DNA of 64,000 nucleotides from VYFG01 sp965221795 (GCA_965221795.1 OZ244914.1:2418001-2482000), one strand, 5' to 3'. Positions 43,158 to 52,278 are shown, numbered from the stretch's first letter. Notes: generated from the sequence alone by a model not told the origin. Translations and numbers: made by a program.

Positions 43158-43652
43158 ATGAAGACACTGATCACAACATTCCTCGCTCTTGTTCTTGGAT
43201 TTGGAACTCTTCCGCTTGCTCATGCAAACTGTTTCCAATCGGTTTCTCTCGGCGAATATCCACTTGGCGAATGGTCAGATGCCGGTCGCACTTGGGTCGT
43301 ATCCGACACTGTCGGATCATTTTCCGATGCTTTTACGACATTATCCGCATTGCAAACACAGAAAACCGCACTATTGGGAGAGTGCTCCACAAAAGGAAAC
43401 GCTGTCATCGCTGCCGTTGAGAAGCGCCTGAATGCTCGAAGGGCAAATCTCGGTGCTGAATTCGATCAAACATGCACGGATTCATTCTTTTGTCCAATGA
43501 TTCGTGACATTACAATCCAGTCACGCGAAGATGAGATTGATCGAGAGATCGGCCGAATGCAGGCATGGTATGGATTAAGTATTGATAAGTGCAAGTCTCA
43601 CTTCAATTACGCATTCAATACGTTAAGTTCCAGTTTGTGTGCGACGAATTGA
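43158..43652 (+). CDS. Secreted Cys-containing protein of unknown function
   Basis: The 164-residue protein starts at ATG 43158, preceded by a GGGA at 43147. It has a textbook signal peptide (MKTLITTFLALVLGFGTLPLAHA, cut before NCFQ). The mature part is mainly helical, with six Cys (in NCFQ, GECS, TCTD, FFCP, DKCK and SLCA), an even number compatible with disulfides. No known domain is recognised. The frame continues upstream far beyond the signal peptide and is ignored there. Neighbours are an IS30 fragment and glycerate kinase, giving no functional hint. Confidence 0.7.
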   Translation: MKTLITTFLALVLGFGTLPLAHANCFQSVSLGEYPLGEWSDAGRTWVVSDTVGSFSDAFTTLSALQTQKTALLGECSTKGNAVIAAVEKRLNARRANLGAEFDQTCTDSFFCPMIRDITIQSREDEIDREIGRMQAWYGLSIDKCKSHFNYAFNTLSSSLCATN

Positions 43653-44014
43653 TTCGTTTTATGCCTATCAGGGGTTCGCTGAAAATCATTTAAAATTGGC
43701 CTCATCGGTATAAAGTCCGCCATAGGATTTTGCGAACAGAGCCCCGTCTGTTTTTAATTCTAGAGAGTGCGCTCCAAGACTTTTAGATTTTAAGCCTTCG
43801 CACAACCTCGAACCCCTCTCAAATCGGTCCGTAACGCACGAAGGGGGAGCAAAACCGACTTCAGGTTGGGATTATCAAACCTTGTCTAGGCATTCTTGTT
43901 CCTTCTGATTGGGAACACAGCCCGCTTAATGCGTTCCCATAGCGGTATTTGCTGACGGTTCCGGTCTGGGTGCTGACGACCGTTATTTCGTGATTTTCTG
44001 GGTGGGTCTGTGCC
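43653..44014. other. Intergenic region before glycerate kinase
   Basis: No supported gene or RNA was seen. A minus-strand 51-codon frame (44016 down to 43861) exists but overlaps the start of the glycerate kinase gene and lacks a convincing ribosome-binding site. Confidence 0.4.
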
Positions 44015-45262
44015 ATGCCAAATTCTGCCAAGTTCGATCCTCTGACCGAACAGGCGATTGGCATCTGGTGGGCGGGCGTGCAAGCAGTGAGAGGGGAGTG
44101 CGTTGTGCATGACGCACTGCAGGAGTCAGGCGACCCGCCGCCAAATGCGGTATTGGCCGTAGGCAAGGCGGCTGCGTCCATGCTGTCCGGTGCCTTGTCC
44201 TTTCTGCCCCCGGATGTGCGCGGCTTGTTGGTAACTAAGCATGGGCATGCGGACATTAGCTTGCCCAAAAAACATCGGATTAAGATCATCGAATCCGGGC
44301 ATCCGATTCCCGATGCAAATAGCCTGGCTGCAGGTCAGGCGGCATTGGAATTCGTGACTTCCTGCAAAAGGGACTGTCGGTTGTTGGTGTTGGTTTCCGG
44401 TGGCGCTTCGGCTCTCATGGAGGTACCGGTTGCCGGTATTGATCTGGGTTGGTTGTGCCGGCTGAATCAAACTTTCCTGTCGGAGGGGTATTCCATTGAC
44501 CAGATCAACCACATGCGCATCGGCCTTTCCCGGATCAAGGGTGGAAGGTTGTTGCGGCGGTTTCAGGGCCAGTCCATTCGGGTTCTCGGTATTTCCGATA
44601 TACCGGGTGATCAGGCGGCATTGATCGGGTCCGGGATTGGTGCGGTATGTGCGCCGGCTGTGATCCCGTTCGAGATTCCAGACTGGATCCGGCAACGGAT
44701 GGAATGGAATCGGAATGAATATGCTTATGGAGAGGAGCAGGCACTGCCTTTTCGGTTTCGTCATCAACTGGTCGGATCCAATGCCCAGGCAAGAGTAGCT
44801 GCCTCTCGGGCTGCAGAAGAGGCGGGACTGTCTGTGGTCGAGGTTACCGATTGCCTCAATGAGAATATTGAAATGCTGGCGGTGACCTTGGCCGAACGAA
44901 TTGGACAGGGAGGGCCGGGCGTATACCTCTGGGGAGGAGAGCCGATCGTCCAGTTGCCACCGAATCCGGGAACGGGGGGACGGAGTCAAGGCCTTGCTTT
45001 GGCGCTCACTCTGGCCTTGGGAGATGACCCGTCGGTACGGGGTGTGATCGCCGGCACGGATGGTACCGATGGGCCGACTCATGCGGCCGGGGGGATAATA
45101 GGCCCGATGGTTGACCATGCCGCTGGGCGAGAATCCTTGTTGGCCGCAAATGCGGGTGCTTGGTTGGACCGACACCACCGGTTATTCATCACCGGCCCCA
45201 CCGGCACTAATGTGATGGACCTGGCAGTACTGATCAAAGGAGAAGATAACAGTATTCATTAG
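44015..45262 (+). CDS. Glycerate 2-kinase (MOFRL family)
   Basis: The 415-residue protein has the two-domain DUF4147-MOFRL arrangement: NAVLAVGKAAASML, SGGASALMEVPVAG near residue 130, IRIGLSRIKGGRL-like HMRIGLSRIKGGRLLRRF, SDIPGDQAALIGSGIG and the C-terminal MOFRL motif IAGTDGTDGPTHAAGG. Such enzymes (GckA, formerly called TtuD) phosphorylate D-glycerate to 2-phosphoglycerate. In the serine cycle this step feeds glycolysis, so it could assimilate C1 carbon from the NMG pathway; it also serves glyoxylate metabolism. No other serine-cycle gene is in the window. Confidence 0.88.
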   Translation: MPNSAKFDPLTEQAIGIWWAGVQAVRGECVVHDALQESGDPPPNAVLAVGKAAASMLSGALSFLPPDVRGLLVTKHGHADISLPKKHRIKIIESGHPIPDANSLAAGQAALEFVTSCKRDCRLLVLVSGGASALMEVPVAGIDLGWLCRLNQTFLSEGYSIDQINHMRIGLSRIKGGRLLRRFQGQSIRVLGISDIPGDQAALIGSGIGAVCAPAVIPFEIPDWIRQRMEWNRNEYAYGEEQALPFRFRHQLVGSNAQARVAASRAAEEAGLSVVEVTDCLNENIEMLAVTLAERIGQGGPGVYLWGGEPIVQLPPNPGTGGRSQGLALALTLALGDDPSVRGVIAGTDGTDGPTHAAGGIIGPMVDHAAGRESLLAANAGAWLDRHHRLFITGPTGTNVMDLAVLIKGEDNSIH

Positions 45263-45695
45263 CCGGCTCGTATGCACTGGGAGTTGTTATGCGAAACGAA
45301 ATAAAGCGAAGGGAGGCGGGTTAGTTCAGGAAGCCCTCGGTTCGGCGATAGGTATGATCGCAATTCCGATGGGGCCAGCAGGAGCAGAGGCTGCGGTATT
45401 TCATGGGAAATGAACCGAGCGGCGGCGTATTTTCGATGTCAATCCAAGGGTATCGCTGGTATATCCAAAGGCGGTAGCAGTTGGCACTGCTATGAGGCTA
45501 AAACATGCTCCGTCCATCGGCTTCCGGGCGGTTTGTGTCACGACGGTTTTGTTGGGAACTCACTCGGGGGCTGGTGCCGGAAGTGCTTGCCGGATGGCCT
45601 CCGGTACAGGCATACTGTCCTTTATGCTCCGTACAACAGGTGACCATGGTCAATATCCCTTTTCACGACGGAATCTGAATCAGAAACTTGCCCAT
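45263..45695. other. Intergenic region, nothing recognised
   Basis: No gene is supported in these 433 bp. The frame of the next gene extends into it without matching the cysteine-synthase family. Confidence 0.4.
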
Positions 45696-46616
45696 ATGAA
45701 GTACGACAACATTCTCCAAACGATCGGTCATTCCCCTACTGTTCGGTTACAGCGAATCGGTGCTGGCTGCGATGCTGAGCTTTGGGTCAAGCTGGAACGC
45801 ACTAATCCTGGTGGTTCGGTCAAAGATCGTCCCGCACTCCGGATGATTGAAGATGCCGAACGAGATGGGCATTTGCAGCCGGGTGACACCATCATTGAAC
45901 CCACTTCGGGCAATACGGGAATTGGTCTTGCGATGGTAGCCGCAGTCAAGGGGTACCGCTCGGTGTTTGTCATGTCCGGGGACATGAGTGTCGAAAGGGT
46001 GAAGATCCTGCAGGCCTATGGGGGGCAAGTGATCCTGACTCCAGCTGAAAAGGGAACGGTTGGTGCCATTGAAGAAGCGCGGCGGCTGGAAAAAGAGCAT
46101 GGATATTTTTTTGTGGGACAACACTTCAACCCGTCGAATCCGAAGTCACACCAGACGACGGCAGATGAAATTCTGGCTGACTTCGGCAATCATCTGGATG
46201 GGGTAGTGTGTACCACTGGAACCGGGGGAACCATCAGTGGATTGAGTCAATATCTGCGGCAACAGCTGCCGGAGATTGAGATCATTGCCACCGAACCGGC
46301 CGATTCCCCTATCCTGAGTCAAGGGATTGCTTGTAAGCACAAAATCATGGGCACTGCGCCCGGATTTCGGCCGGATACGCTGGATATGTCTGCTTTTGAC
46401 CGGGTTTTTCCGATCCAATGGGAGTCGGCTTATAAATATGCCCGACTGCTGGCTACGGAGGAGGGAATCCTGAGTGGCATTTCCTGTGGTGCTGCGGTGG
46501 CAGGGATGTTGCAACTGGGGGCAGAAGGGAAATATCGGAACAAGACCATACTGGCGATCCTGCCAGACTCAGGAGAACGATATTTGAGCACAGACTTATG
46601 GGCGGGAGAACCGTAG
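45696..46616 (+). CDS. Cysteine synthase (O-acetylserine sulfhydrylase family)
   Basis: PLP-dependent fold-type II enzyme, 306 residues from ATG 45696 (MKYDNILQTIGHSPTVRL). The PLP Lys lies in LERTNPGGSVKDRPALRM near residue 42, the substrate loop EPTSGNTGIGLAMVAAVKGY follows, and the phosphate-binding TTGTGGTISG is near residue 175. SGISCGAAVAG near the C-terminus holds the PLP-contacting Ser. It would make cysteine from O-acetylserine and sulfide. The Pro-Ala after the Lys resembles CysM, the overall length fits CysK; the paralogue cannot be fixed by eye. Confidence 0.88.
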   Translation: MKYDNILQTIGHSPTVRLQRIGAGCDAELWVKLERTNPGGSVKDRPALRMIEDAERDGHLQPGDTIIEPTSGNTGIGLAMVAAVKGYRSVFVMSGDMSVERVKILQAYGGQVILTPAEKGTVGAIEEARRLEKEHGYFFVGQHFNPSNPKSHQTTADEILADFGNHLDGVVCTTGTGGTISGLSQYLRQQLPEIEIIATEPADSPILSQGIACKHKIMGTAPGFRPDTLDMSAFDRVFPIQWESAYKYARLLATEEGILSGISCGAAVAGMLQLGAEGKYRNKTILAILPDSGERYLSTDLWAGEP

Positions 46617-46705
46617 AGGAGACGTCAAACCCACTGTATGCTACCCGTCTTGTGGAGGATTGGGCCTGTTTGCTGATCTGGTAAATCATTGCGTACTGGG
46701 GTTTG

Positions 46706-47737
46706 TCAGCGTCCACGCAATATGGAGTAATGGGCCAGGTCTTCCATGGCACGACGACAGCCGGAATCCGGCAAGCTTGTCAGGGCACTGATTGCGAGAT
46801 CTGACTGTTCATACGCCTTTTCCTGGGCATAGCCAATGGCTCCAGTTTGTCGGACTATGTCCAGAATGTCGTCGATTCGATCCCGATCTCCCCTCCGAAT
46901 GGCATCGCGCACGATCTTGGCTTGTGAGCGGTTGCCGGCTTGCATGGCATGAATCAAGGGTAGGGTCGTCTTGCCATCGGCAAGGTCATCCCCGGCATCC
47001 TTGCCCATTTCCTGGCTCGACCTCATATAATCCATGATATCGTCAGTCAATTGGAATGCGGTTCCGAGATGGACTCCATATTTCGCCAGTGCATCACAGA
47101 TGACCGGATTCTTTCCGCTTATGACTCCACCAAGCTTGGCGGAAGCCTCGAACAAGCATGCAGACTTGCGACGGATGGTGTCGAAATAAGTTGCTTCTGT
47201 AGTGTCGGGTTCATGCGCATTCAGCAATTGCATCACTTCGCCTTCGGCGATGGCATTGGTCGCTTTGGAGAGAATCTGCATAATCTCCATGCGTCCTGTT
47301 TCGATCATCATTTCGAAAGCTCGGGAGTACAGGAAATCTCCTACCAATACGCTGGCACCATTCCCCCATACCTTGTTAGCAGTAGTCTGCCCCCTTCGGG
47401 TCGCTGATTCATCCACCACGTCATCGTGTAGAAGAGTAGCCGTATGGATGAATTCAATCACTGCTGCCAGGGTAATGTGATGATCGCCCCGGTAGTTGCT
47501 GGCACCGGCGGACAGCAGGAGAATCAGGGGGCGTAGGCGCTTGCCTCCGCTGTGGATGATGTAGGTGCCGAGCGTACAGATCAGTGCAATGTCGGAATGC
47601 AGTCGACTTTGAATTAATGCATTGACACGCTTCATGTCATCGCCTGTCTGACTCAGTGCGGAGGAGAGCAGGGATTCAGGGTCGGTTCCGGAATCACATG
47701 GTGAGATCTCTGGAGTCGCGGCACCTGGACAGTTCAT
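46706..47737 (-). CDS. ispB: Octaprenyl diphosphate synthase (trans-polyprenyl synthase)
   Basis: The 343-residue enzyme elongates farnesyl diphosphate to the side chain of ubiquinone. The two Asp-rich motifs are LLHDDVVDES and LTDDIMDYM, and GGKRLRPLILLLSA and FDTIRRKSACLFEASAKLG are also typical. The N-terminal 34 residues before MKRVNALIQSRL do not look conserved; a shorter protein from ATG 47635 is possible. It is divergent from rplU, the classical gammaproteobacterial arrangement. Confidence 0.93.
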   Translation of the reverse strand: MNCPGAATPEISPCDSGTDPESLLSSALSQTGDDMKRVNALIQSRLHSDIALICTLGTYIIHSGGKRLRPLILLLSAGASNYRGDHHITLAAVIEFIHTATLLHDDVVDESATRRGQTTANKVWGNGASVLVGDFLYSRAFEMMIETGRMEIMQILSKATNAIAEGEVMQLLNAHEPDTTEATYFDTIRRKSACLFEASAKLGGVISGKNPVICDALAKYGVHLGTAFQLTDDIMDYMRSSQEMGKDAGDDLADGKTTLPLIHAMQAGNRSQAKIVRDAIRRGDRDRIDDILDIVRQTGAIGYAQEKAYEQSDLAISALTSLPDSGCRRAMEDLAHYSILRGR

Positions 47738-47935
47738 TGAATTGGTGGGAGTGAGAAAAAGGCGGGGGTATTGTAACGGTACCGTAGCAATTTGGATGGG
47801 AATTTTCGGATAACGTTCAGCGGAGGGGGAGTTGACAGAACCGGATGGTGGTGCATCCGGAATTTTTCGGCTCTAACTGCCACGATCAGGAATCCTGTGG
47901 AATTCGATCAATGTGCCCAAATCGAAAAATGGTCA

Positions 47936-47964
47936 TTGACGGAGGGGGATTACATGGATACAAT
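47936..47964 (+). promoter_or_regulatory. Sigma70-type promoter for rplU-rpmA
   Basis: TTGACG (47936-47941) and TACAAT (47959-47964) are spaced by exactly 17 bp, about 150 bp before the rplU start. Upstream, at 47841-47860, an inverted repeat CCGGATG/CATCCGG followed by five T could be an extra control element of this divergent region. Confidence 0.6.
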
Positions 47965-48113
47965 CCGCCCTCCCGGATTTCCACCGTACAAAAAGCCCAA
48001 TTCATTTAGGGCGTTACTTTGAGACGGTTCGGGCTCTTTCCCCTTCACACGGAGGGTTCCTTGGCTGCTACGCAGTTTCCTGATGACATGAATTCGTGAG
48101 CGGTTTACATTCC

Positions 48114-48590
48114 ATGTATGCAGTAGTTAGAACCGGCGGAAAGCAATACAAGGTGAGTCTTGGGGATCGTATCCGGGTTGATAAACTCGACTATGATGCG
48201 GGTACCTGTATCGATCTTGACGATGTGCTGATGGTGGCGGACGGAGAGGCGACCCATGTGGGCACACCAGCCGTGGGGGTTCACGTTTCGGCAACCGTGG
48301 TTGCTCATGGCCGGGGCCGTAAAATCAAGGTATTCAAGATGCGTCGGCGCAAGAACTACCGTCGAACCCAAGGGCATCGGCAGGACTTTACCGAACTGGA
48401 AATCACGGCGATCGGAGAACATGTGGCACCAGATGCGGTGGTGGATGATACGGTGATTGTTGATGCGGAGACTGCCGAACCGACAGGATCGACAGGAATG
48501 GCAGACGCCGAGAGCCAAGGGACCTCACCGGTTGTCGACTCTGTCACTGACGAAGAACCGCCCTCGGGTGGCTCGGGTCGCAATTCATGA
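48114..48590 (+). CDS. rplU: 50S ribosomal protein L21 with long C-terminal extension
   Basis: The first ~103 residues are regular L21 (MYAVVRTGGKQYKVSLGD, VSATVVAHGRGRKIKVFKMRRRKNYRRTQGHRQDFTEL region), an early-assembly protein binding 23S rRNA. A further ~55 residues follow, acidic and rich in Ser, Thr, Gly and Pro (VDAETAEPTGSTGM...), ending SGGSGRNS. The tail is likely disordered and solvent exposed. Start ATG 48114 is set by homology; the frame opens at 48096. rpmA follows after 78 bp. Confidence 0.95.
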   Translation: MYAVVRTGGKQYKVSLGDRIRVDKLDYDAGTCIDLDDVLMVADGEATHVGTPAVGVHVSATVVAHGRGRKIKVFKMRRRKNYRRTQGHRQDFTELEITAIGEHVAPDAVVDDTVIVDAETAEPTGSTGMADAESQGTSPVVDSVTDEEPPSGGSGRNS

Positions 48591-48668
48591 ATCCATACGG
48601 GATTTGTGTTTGGGCAGGTTGACCGGATAGAATGGGTATTGGTTAAATTAAACGGGCAGTAAAAGATC

Positions 48669-48926
48669 ATGGCACACAAAAAAGCAGGCGGCAGTTCACG
48701 TAATGGCCGCGATTCCGTTTCCAAGCGTCTCGGGGTCAAGCGATATGGTGGGGAAATCGTCAAAGCAGGCAATATTATTGTGCGCCAGCGAGGCAGCACT
48801 TTTCATCCCGGGAAAAACGTCGGTATGGGGCGCGATTTCACGCTGTTTGCCACCGCCCCCGGAAGGGTGTATTTCGAAACCAAGGGCGCATTGAATCGTA
48901 AGACTGTCAGCATCGTTGCCGAGTAA
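48669..48926 (+). CDS. rpmA: 50S ribosomal protein L27
   Basis: The 85-residue basic protein has the full L27 sequence pattern: MAHKKAGGSSRNGRDS at the N-terminus, which reaches the peptidyl-transferase centre, then RLGVKRYGGEIVKAGNII and RQRGSTFHPGKNVGMG. There is no cleavable N-terminal extension of the Firmicutes kind. It is co-transcribed with rplU and followed by a terminator before obgE. Confidence 0.97.
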   Translation: MAHKKAGGSSRNGRDSVSKRLGVKRYGGEIVKAGNIIVRQRGSTFHPGKNVGMGRDFTLFATAPGRVYFETKGALNRKTVSIVAE

Positions 48927-48950
48927 CGATTCGTTTCCCACTGCGCAATG

Positions 48951-48983
48951 AAGCCCCGCTCCAGTAAATTGGCGGGGCTTTTT
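48951..48983 (+). terminator. Rho-independent terminator between rpmA and obgE
   Basis: AAGCCCCGC (48951-48959) pairs with GCGGGGCTT (48972-48980) and is followed by a short T run to 48983. It ends 10 bp before the obgE start, so obgE expression likely depends on read-through or on its own promoter. Confidence 0.8.
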
Positions 48984-48993
48984 GTTACTGGCC

Positions 48994-50058
48994 ATGAACT
49001 TTGTCGATGAAGCCATTATTCGCGTGATTGCCGGTAAGGGGGGTAACGGTGCGCTGAGCTTTTTGCGGGAAAAATACCGACCCCGAGGGGGGCCGGATGG
49101 AGGAGATGGTGGTCATGGCGGCAGTATTTACCTGGAAGCCGATAGTGGTCTCAATACGCTGGTGGATTTCCGCTATACTCGGTCTTTTCGCGCCCAGAGT
49201 GGTCAACCTGGTGCGGGCAAGGAACGGTCGGGCAAGTATGGAGAAGATCTTTTTATCCGTGTTCCACTGGGCACCATGGTGTTCGACCATGAGACGGATG
49301 AGTTCATTGGCGATGTGATCCGCCAGGATATGCCGTTGTTGGTCGCACGCGGTGGACAAAGAGGGTTGGGGAACGCCCGGTTTAAGTCCAGCGTCAATCA
49401 GGCACCCCGAAAGACTACTGCGGGGAAACCCGGGGATGAGCGTGCGCTGAGACTGGAGCTCCGGGTGTTAGCAGATGTGGGGTTGCTCGGGAAGCCGAAT
49501 GCAGGCAAATCTACCTTGCTCCGTACGATTTCCAGTGCCCGACCCAAGGTGGCCGATTACCCCTTTACCACCCTTTCCCCCCAATTAGGTGTGGTGGATG
49601 TAGATGACTCCGGGGGATTCGTGGTGGCCGACATTCCCGGGCTGATTTCCGGTGCGGCTAAAGGAGCTGGACTCGGTGTCGACTTTCTTCGACATCTCTC
49701 CCGAACCCGAATCCTTTTGCATTTGGTGGATGTTGCCCCCTTGGATGGGCTCGACCCGATGGCTTCAATCCGTGAAATTGATCGGGAATTGAGTGAGTTT
49801 GATGCCGAGTTGGCGGTGCGCGAACGTTGGTTGGTGCTCAATAAATGTGATCTGCTCCCTCCGTCTTCCCTGGAGCCGATAAAAAAAGACCTGATCCGCC
49901 GCTCGGGCTGGACAGGACCGGTGCATGTGATTTCAGCGATCAGTGGCGAAGGCTGTCCGACTTTGGTTCGCTTGATCCTGCATCGATTGGAGGCAATCCA
50001 GGAATCATTGACTCAGGATACCTTTCAGCAGTCGGAACAACCTGGGGTTGCCGGATGA
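48994..50058 (+). CDS. obgE: Obg-family GTPase
   Basis: The 354-residue essential GTPase acts in 50S assembly and stress control. The N-terminal glycine-rich Obg fold is seen (AGKGGNGALSFLREKYRPRG, GGDGGHGGSIYLEAD), then the G domain with G1 GKPNAGKSTLLRT, switch region YPFTTLSP, G3 ADIPGLISGAAKGAGLG and G4 NKCD. ATG 48994 (MNFVDEAI) is chosen by homology over TTG 48982, which lies within the preceding terminator. The gene overlaps proB by four bases. Confidence 0.95.
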   Translation: MNFVDEAIIRVIAGKGGNGALSFLREKYRPRGGPDGGDGGHGGSIYLEADSGLNTLVDFRYTRSFRAQSGQPGAGKERSGKYGEDLFIRVPLGTMVFDHETDEFIGDVIRQDMPLLVARGGQRGLGNARFKSSVNQAPRKTTAGKPGDERALRLELRVLADVGLLGKPNAGKSTLLRTISSARPKVADYPFTTLSPQLGVVDVDDSGGFVVADIPGLISGAAKGAGLGVDFLRHLSRTRILLHLVDVAPLDGLDPMASIREIDRELSEFDAELAVRERWLVLNKCDLLPPSSLEPIKKDLIRRSGWTGPVHVISAISGEGCPTLVRLILHRLEAIQESLTQDTFQQSEQPGVAG

Positions 50059-51179
50059 ATGATCGGTCTCGGTTAGGGCAAACTGGTCGTTGGGTCGTCA
50101 AAGTCGGTACCTCTCTTTTGACCCATGTGGATGCCGGCTTGGATCAAGACGCTATCGACGACTGGGTGCGCCAGATTGCTGACCTGAAGCGGGATGGCAT
50201 GCAGTTTGTGCTGGTTTCATCCGGTTCCATCGGGGAGGGTTTGAGGCGTTTGGGATGGCGCATGCGCCCTCGGGAGGTCTACCAGCTTCAAGCCGCTGCA
50301 GCTGTGGGCCAGATGGGCCTGATTCAGAGCTATGAAAGTGCATTCAAGCAATATGGCATGTTGACGGCACAGGTATTGTTGACCCATGCGGACCTGGCGA
50401 ATCGGGAGCGATATCTGAATGCACGCAGTACACTTCGGACATTGCTGAAACTCGGTGTAGTTCCGATTGTCAATGAAAATGACACGATAGTGAATGATGA
50501 GATTCGTTTTGGTGATAACGATACTCTGGCTGCCTTGGTAGCCAATCTGGTTGAAGCCGATAACTTATTGATTCTGACCGATCAGGAAGGGTTGTTTGAC
50601 AGTGACCCCAGCGACAATTGCCATGCCCAATTGATCGGAGAAGGTAGAGCAGACGATCCGGAATTGATTCAGGTTGCCGGTCCTGCCCGGGGGTTTGGTA
50701 GTGGTGGCATGCTGACGAAAGTGGGCGCTGCCCGCAAGGCGGCCCGGTCCGGTACTGGAACGGTCATAGCCTGTGGGCGAACACCCGATATTCTGTTGCG
50801 GTTGTATGCGGGAGAACATATCGGGACATTCTTGCGACCGGGTAACAGTCGTATCGTGGCGCGAAAACAATGGCTCGCGGGTCAACTTCGTGGCAATGGC
50901 CGACTGGTCATCGACGACGGAGCCGTCCACGTACTACGGGAGTCAGGACGCAGTCTGCTACCGATTGGTGTGAAAGAGGTCAGCGGACTCTTCAGCCGTG
51001 GTGAAATTGTTCTTTGTGTCGATTCAGGAGGAAAGGAGGTCGCCAGGGGGCTGATCAACTACAGTGCGTCGGAAGCGAGCCGTATCGCGGGCAGACCGAG
51101 TGATCAGATCGAAGCGATTCTGGGATACGTCGGTGAAATTGAAATGATTCATCGAGACAATATTGCCTTGAGCGAATAA
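50055..51179 (+). CDS. proB: Glutamate 5-kinase
   Basis: The 374-residue protein has an amino-acid-kinase domain (VVKVGTSLLT, VSSGSIGEGLRRL, NENDTIVNDEIRFGDNDTLAALVA, GTGGM-like GSGGMLTKVGAARKA) and a C-terminal PUA domain from about residue 275 (GRLVIDDGAVHVLR, GVKEVSGLFSRGEIV). It catalyses the first step of proline synthesis, gamma-phosphorylation of glutamate, and is usually feedback inhibited by proline. The ATG overlaps the obgE stop (ATGA). Confidence 0.95.
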   Translation: MNDRSRLGQTGRWVVKVGTSLLTHVDAGLDQDAIDDWVRQIADLKRDGMQFVLVSSGSIGEGLRRLGWRMRPREVYQLQAAAAVGQMGLIQSYESAFKQYGMLTAQVLLTHADLANRERYLNARSTLRTLLKLGVVPIVNENDTIVNDEIRFGDNDTLAALVANLVEADNLLILTDQEGLFDSDPSDNCHAQLIGEGRADDPELIQVAGPARGFGSGGMLTKVGAARKAARSGTGTVIACGRTPDILLRLYAGEHIGTFLRPGNSRIVARKQWLAGQLRGNGRLVIDDGAVHVLRESGRSLLPIGVKEVSGLFSRGEIVLCVDSGGKEVARGLINYSASEASRIAGRPSDQIEAILGYVGEIEMIHRDNIALSE

Positions 51180-51183
51180 GATA

Positions 51184-52077
51184 ATGCGCTGTGCGAGTGG
51201 AACATTGGTGAAAAAGCCGGTGTGGACCTTGATGGACATTGAGAGTGGGGGGAAGATGTGTCGGATTGCTGGTGCTATGAAGGGTTGCATTCGAAGCGGG
51301 ACGAAGTCCATATGGGCGCTGACGGCGTTACTCGTCTGTGTGTTGTCGGGTGCGGCTGTGGCGGCTGACAATGACCGTTCTTCCTGGACTCTGCGTATTG
51401 GTGTCGACCCCAACTATCCGCCTTTCAGCAGCATTGATGATGCGGACCTGCTGTGGGGTTTTGACGTTGATATTGCGCTGGCGTTGTGTGCATCAATTGA
51501 AGCTAAGTGTATGTTTGTCCGGCAGAGCTGGCAGGGGTTGATTCCAGGATTGCTGGATGGCCGCTTCGATGCCATCGTCTCCAGTATGTCGATCACCGAA
51601 AAGCGTCGGCGCCTGGTGGCTTTTACCGATCGCTACTACAGTAGTGCGGTTCGCTTTGTGTCCGCAAGGGGATCTGGATTCGACCCGAACTCCCTGTCCG
51701 GCCAGACTATCGGTGCGATGCGAGCGACCATTGCTTCGGATTGGTTGGAGCGGAACCTGCCAGAGAATACGACGCTGAGGCTATATGCCAATCAGGAGGC
51801 CATGAACTGGGCCCTTTCCGAGCATCTTTTGGATGCCGCATTCGGTGATGCACTTGGGTTTCACGAATGGCTGGAGGAAGAGGGGACCGGGTTCCACTAT
51901 GTGGGGGACGACTACTACCTTGATGAAGGCATCGGCATTGCCCTTCGCAAGGAGGACGGGCAATTGCGTCTCCGGCTCAACTGGGCGATTCAGGCGATTT
52001 TGGATGATGGTACATACGCCCGTATCAATGCCCGGTATTTTCCATTCGACCTCTACTATGGTGGGTCAGGCAGTTAG
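51184..52077 (+). CDS. Periplasmic amino-acid-type solute-binding protein (SBP family 3)
   Basis: A polar-amino-acid-type receptor: after a signal peptide (SIWALTALLVCVLSGAAVAA) the mature protein reads LRIGVDPNYPPFSS, LLWGFDVDIALALCASI, WQGLIPGLLDGRFDAIVSSMSITEKRR and GQTIGAMRATIASDWLER, the standard order for the family. The frame opens at ATG 51184; ATG 51256 or 51277 give a more normal signal peptide, and no start has a well-spaced ribosome-binding site. No permease or ATPase gene is adjacent, so the partner is elsewhere. It follows proB by 4 bp, an unusual pairing. Confidence 0.85.
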   Translation: MRCASGTLVKKPVWTLMDIESGGKMCRIAGAMKGCIRSGTKSIWALTALLVCVLSGAAVAADNDRSSWTLRIGVDPNYPPFSSIDDADLLWGFDVDIALALCASIEAKCMFVRQSWQGLIPGLLDGRFDAIVSSMSITEKRRRLVAFTDRYYSSAVRFVSARGSGFDPNSLSGQTIGAMRATIASDWLERNLPENTTLRLYANQEAMNWALSEHLLDAAFGDALGFHEWLEEEGTGFHYVGDDYYLDEGIGIALRKEDGQLRLRLNWAIQAILDDGTYARINARYFPFDLYYGGSGS

Positions 52078-52275
52078 TCCGAGAGGATGATCCAGGGTTC
52101 TTCGGTAGAATGAAGAGCCGCCTATACCGACAAGATCGAATGCGCCCAGAAACTCCTTCCAGCCTGAATCTTGAAATCGCCGGGCCCCGTCTTGAGCATC
52201 ATGCCACACTCCTGATAACCCCAAACGGCGACCAAAGGCATCTCGCACTAAACTGCCCTGTGTTTTCTCGATCAC
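52066..52275 (-). CDS. Possible small protein downstream of gloB
   Basis: A 69-codon frame with a GTG start lies 3 bp after the gloB stop on the same strand and ends 11 bp inside the 3' end of the convergent binding-protein gene. It would fill the gap exactly. The sequence (for example LVRDAFGRRLGLSGVWHD) has no recognised domain, and AGAGG is too close to the start to be a good ribosome-binding site. It may be only chance. Confidence 0.3.
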   Translation of the reverse strand: MIEKTQGSLVRDAFGRRLGLSGVWHDAQDGARRFQDSGWKEFLGAFDLVGIGGSSFYRRTLDHPLGLTA

Positions 52276-52278
52276 CCT

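Noticed and set aside
43861..44016. 51-codon minus-strand frame (MAQTHPENHEI...) overlapping the start of glycerate kinase
   Set aside because: No convincing ribosome-binding site, no domain, and it overlaps the translation start of a solid gene.
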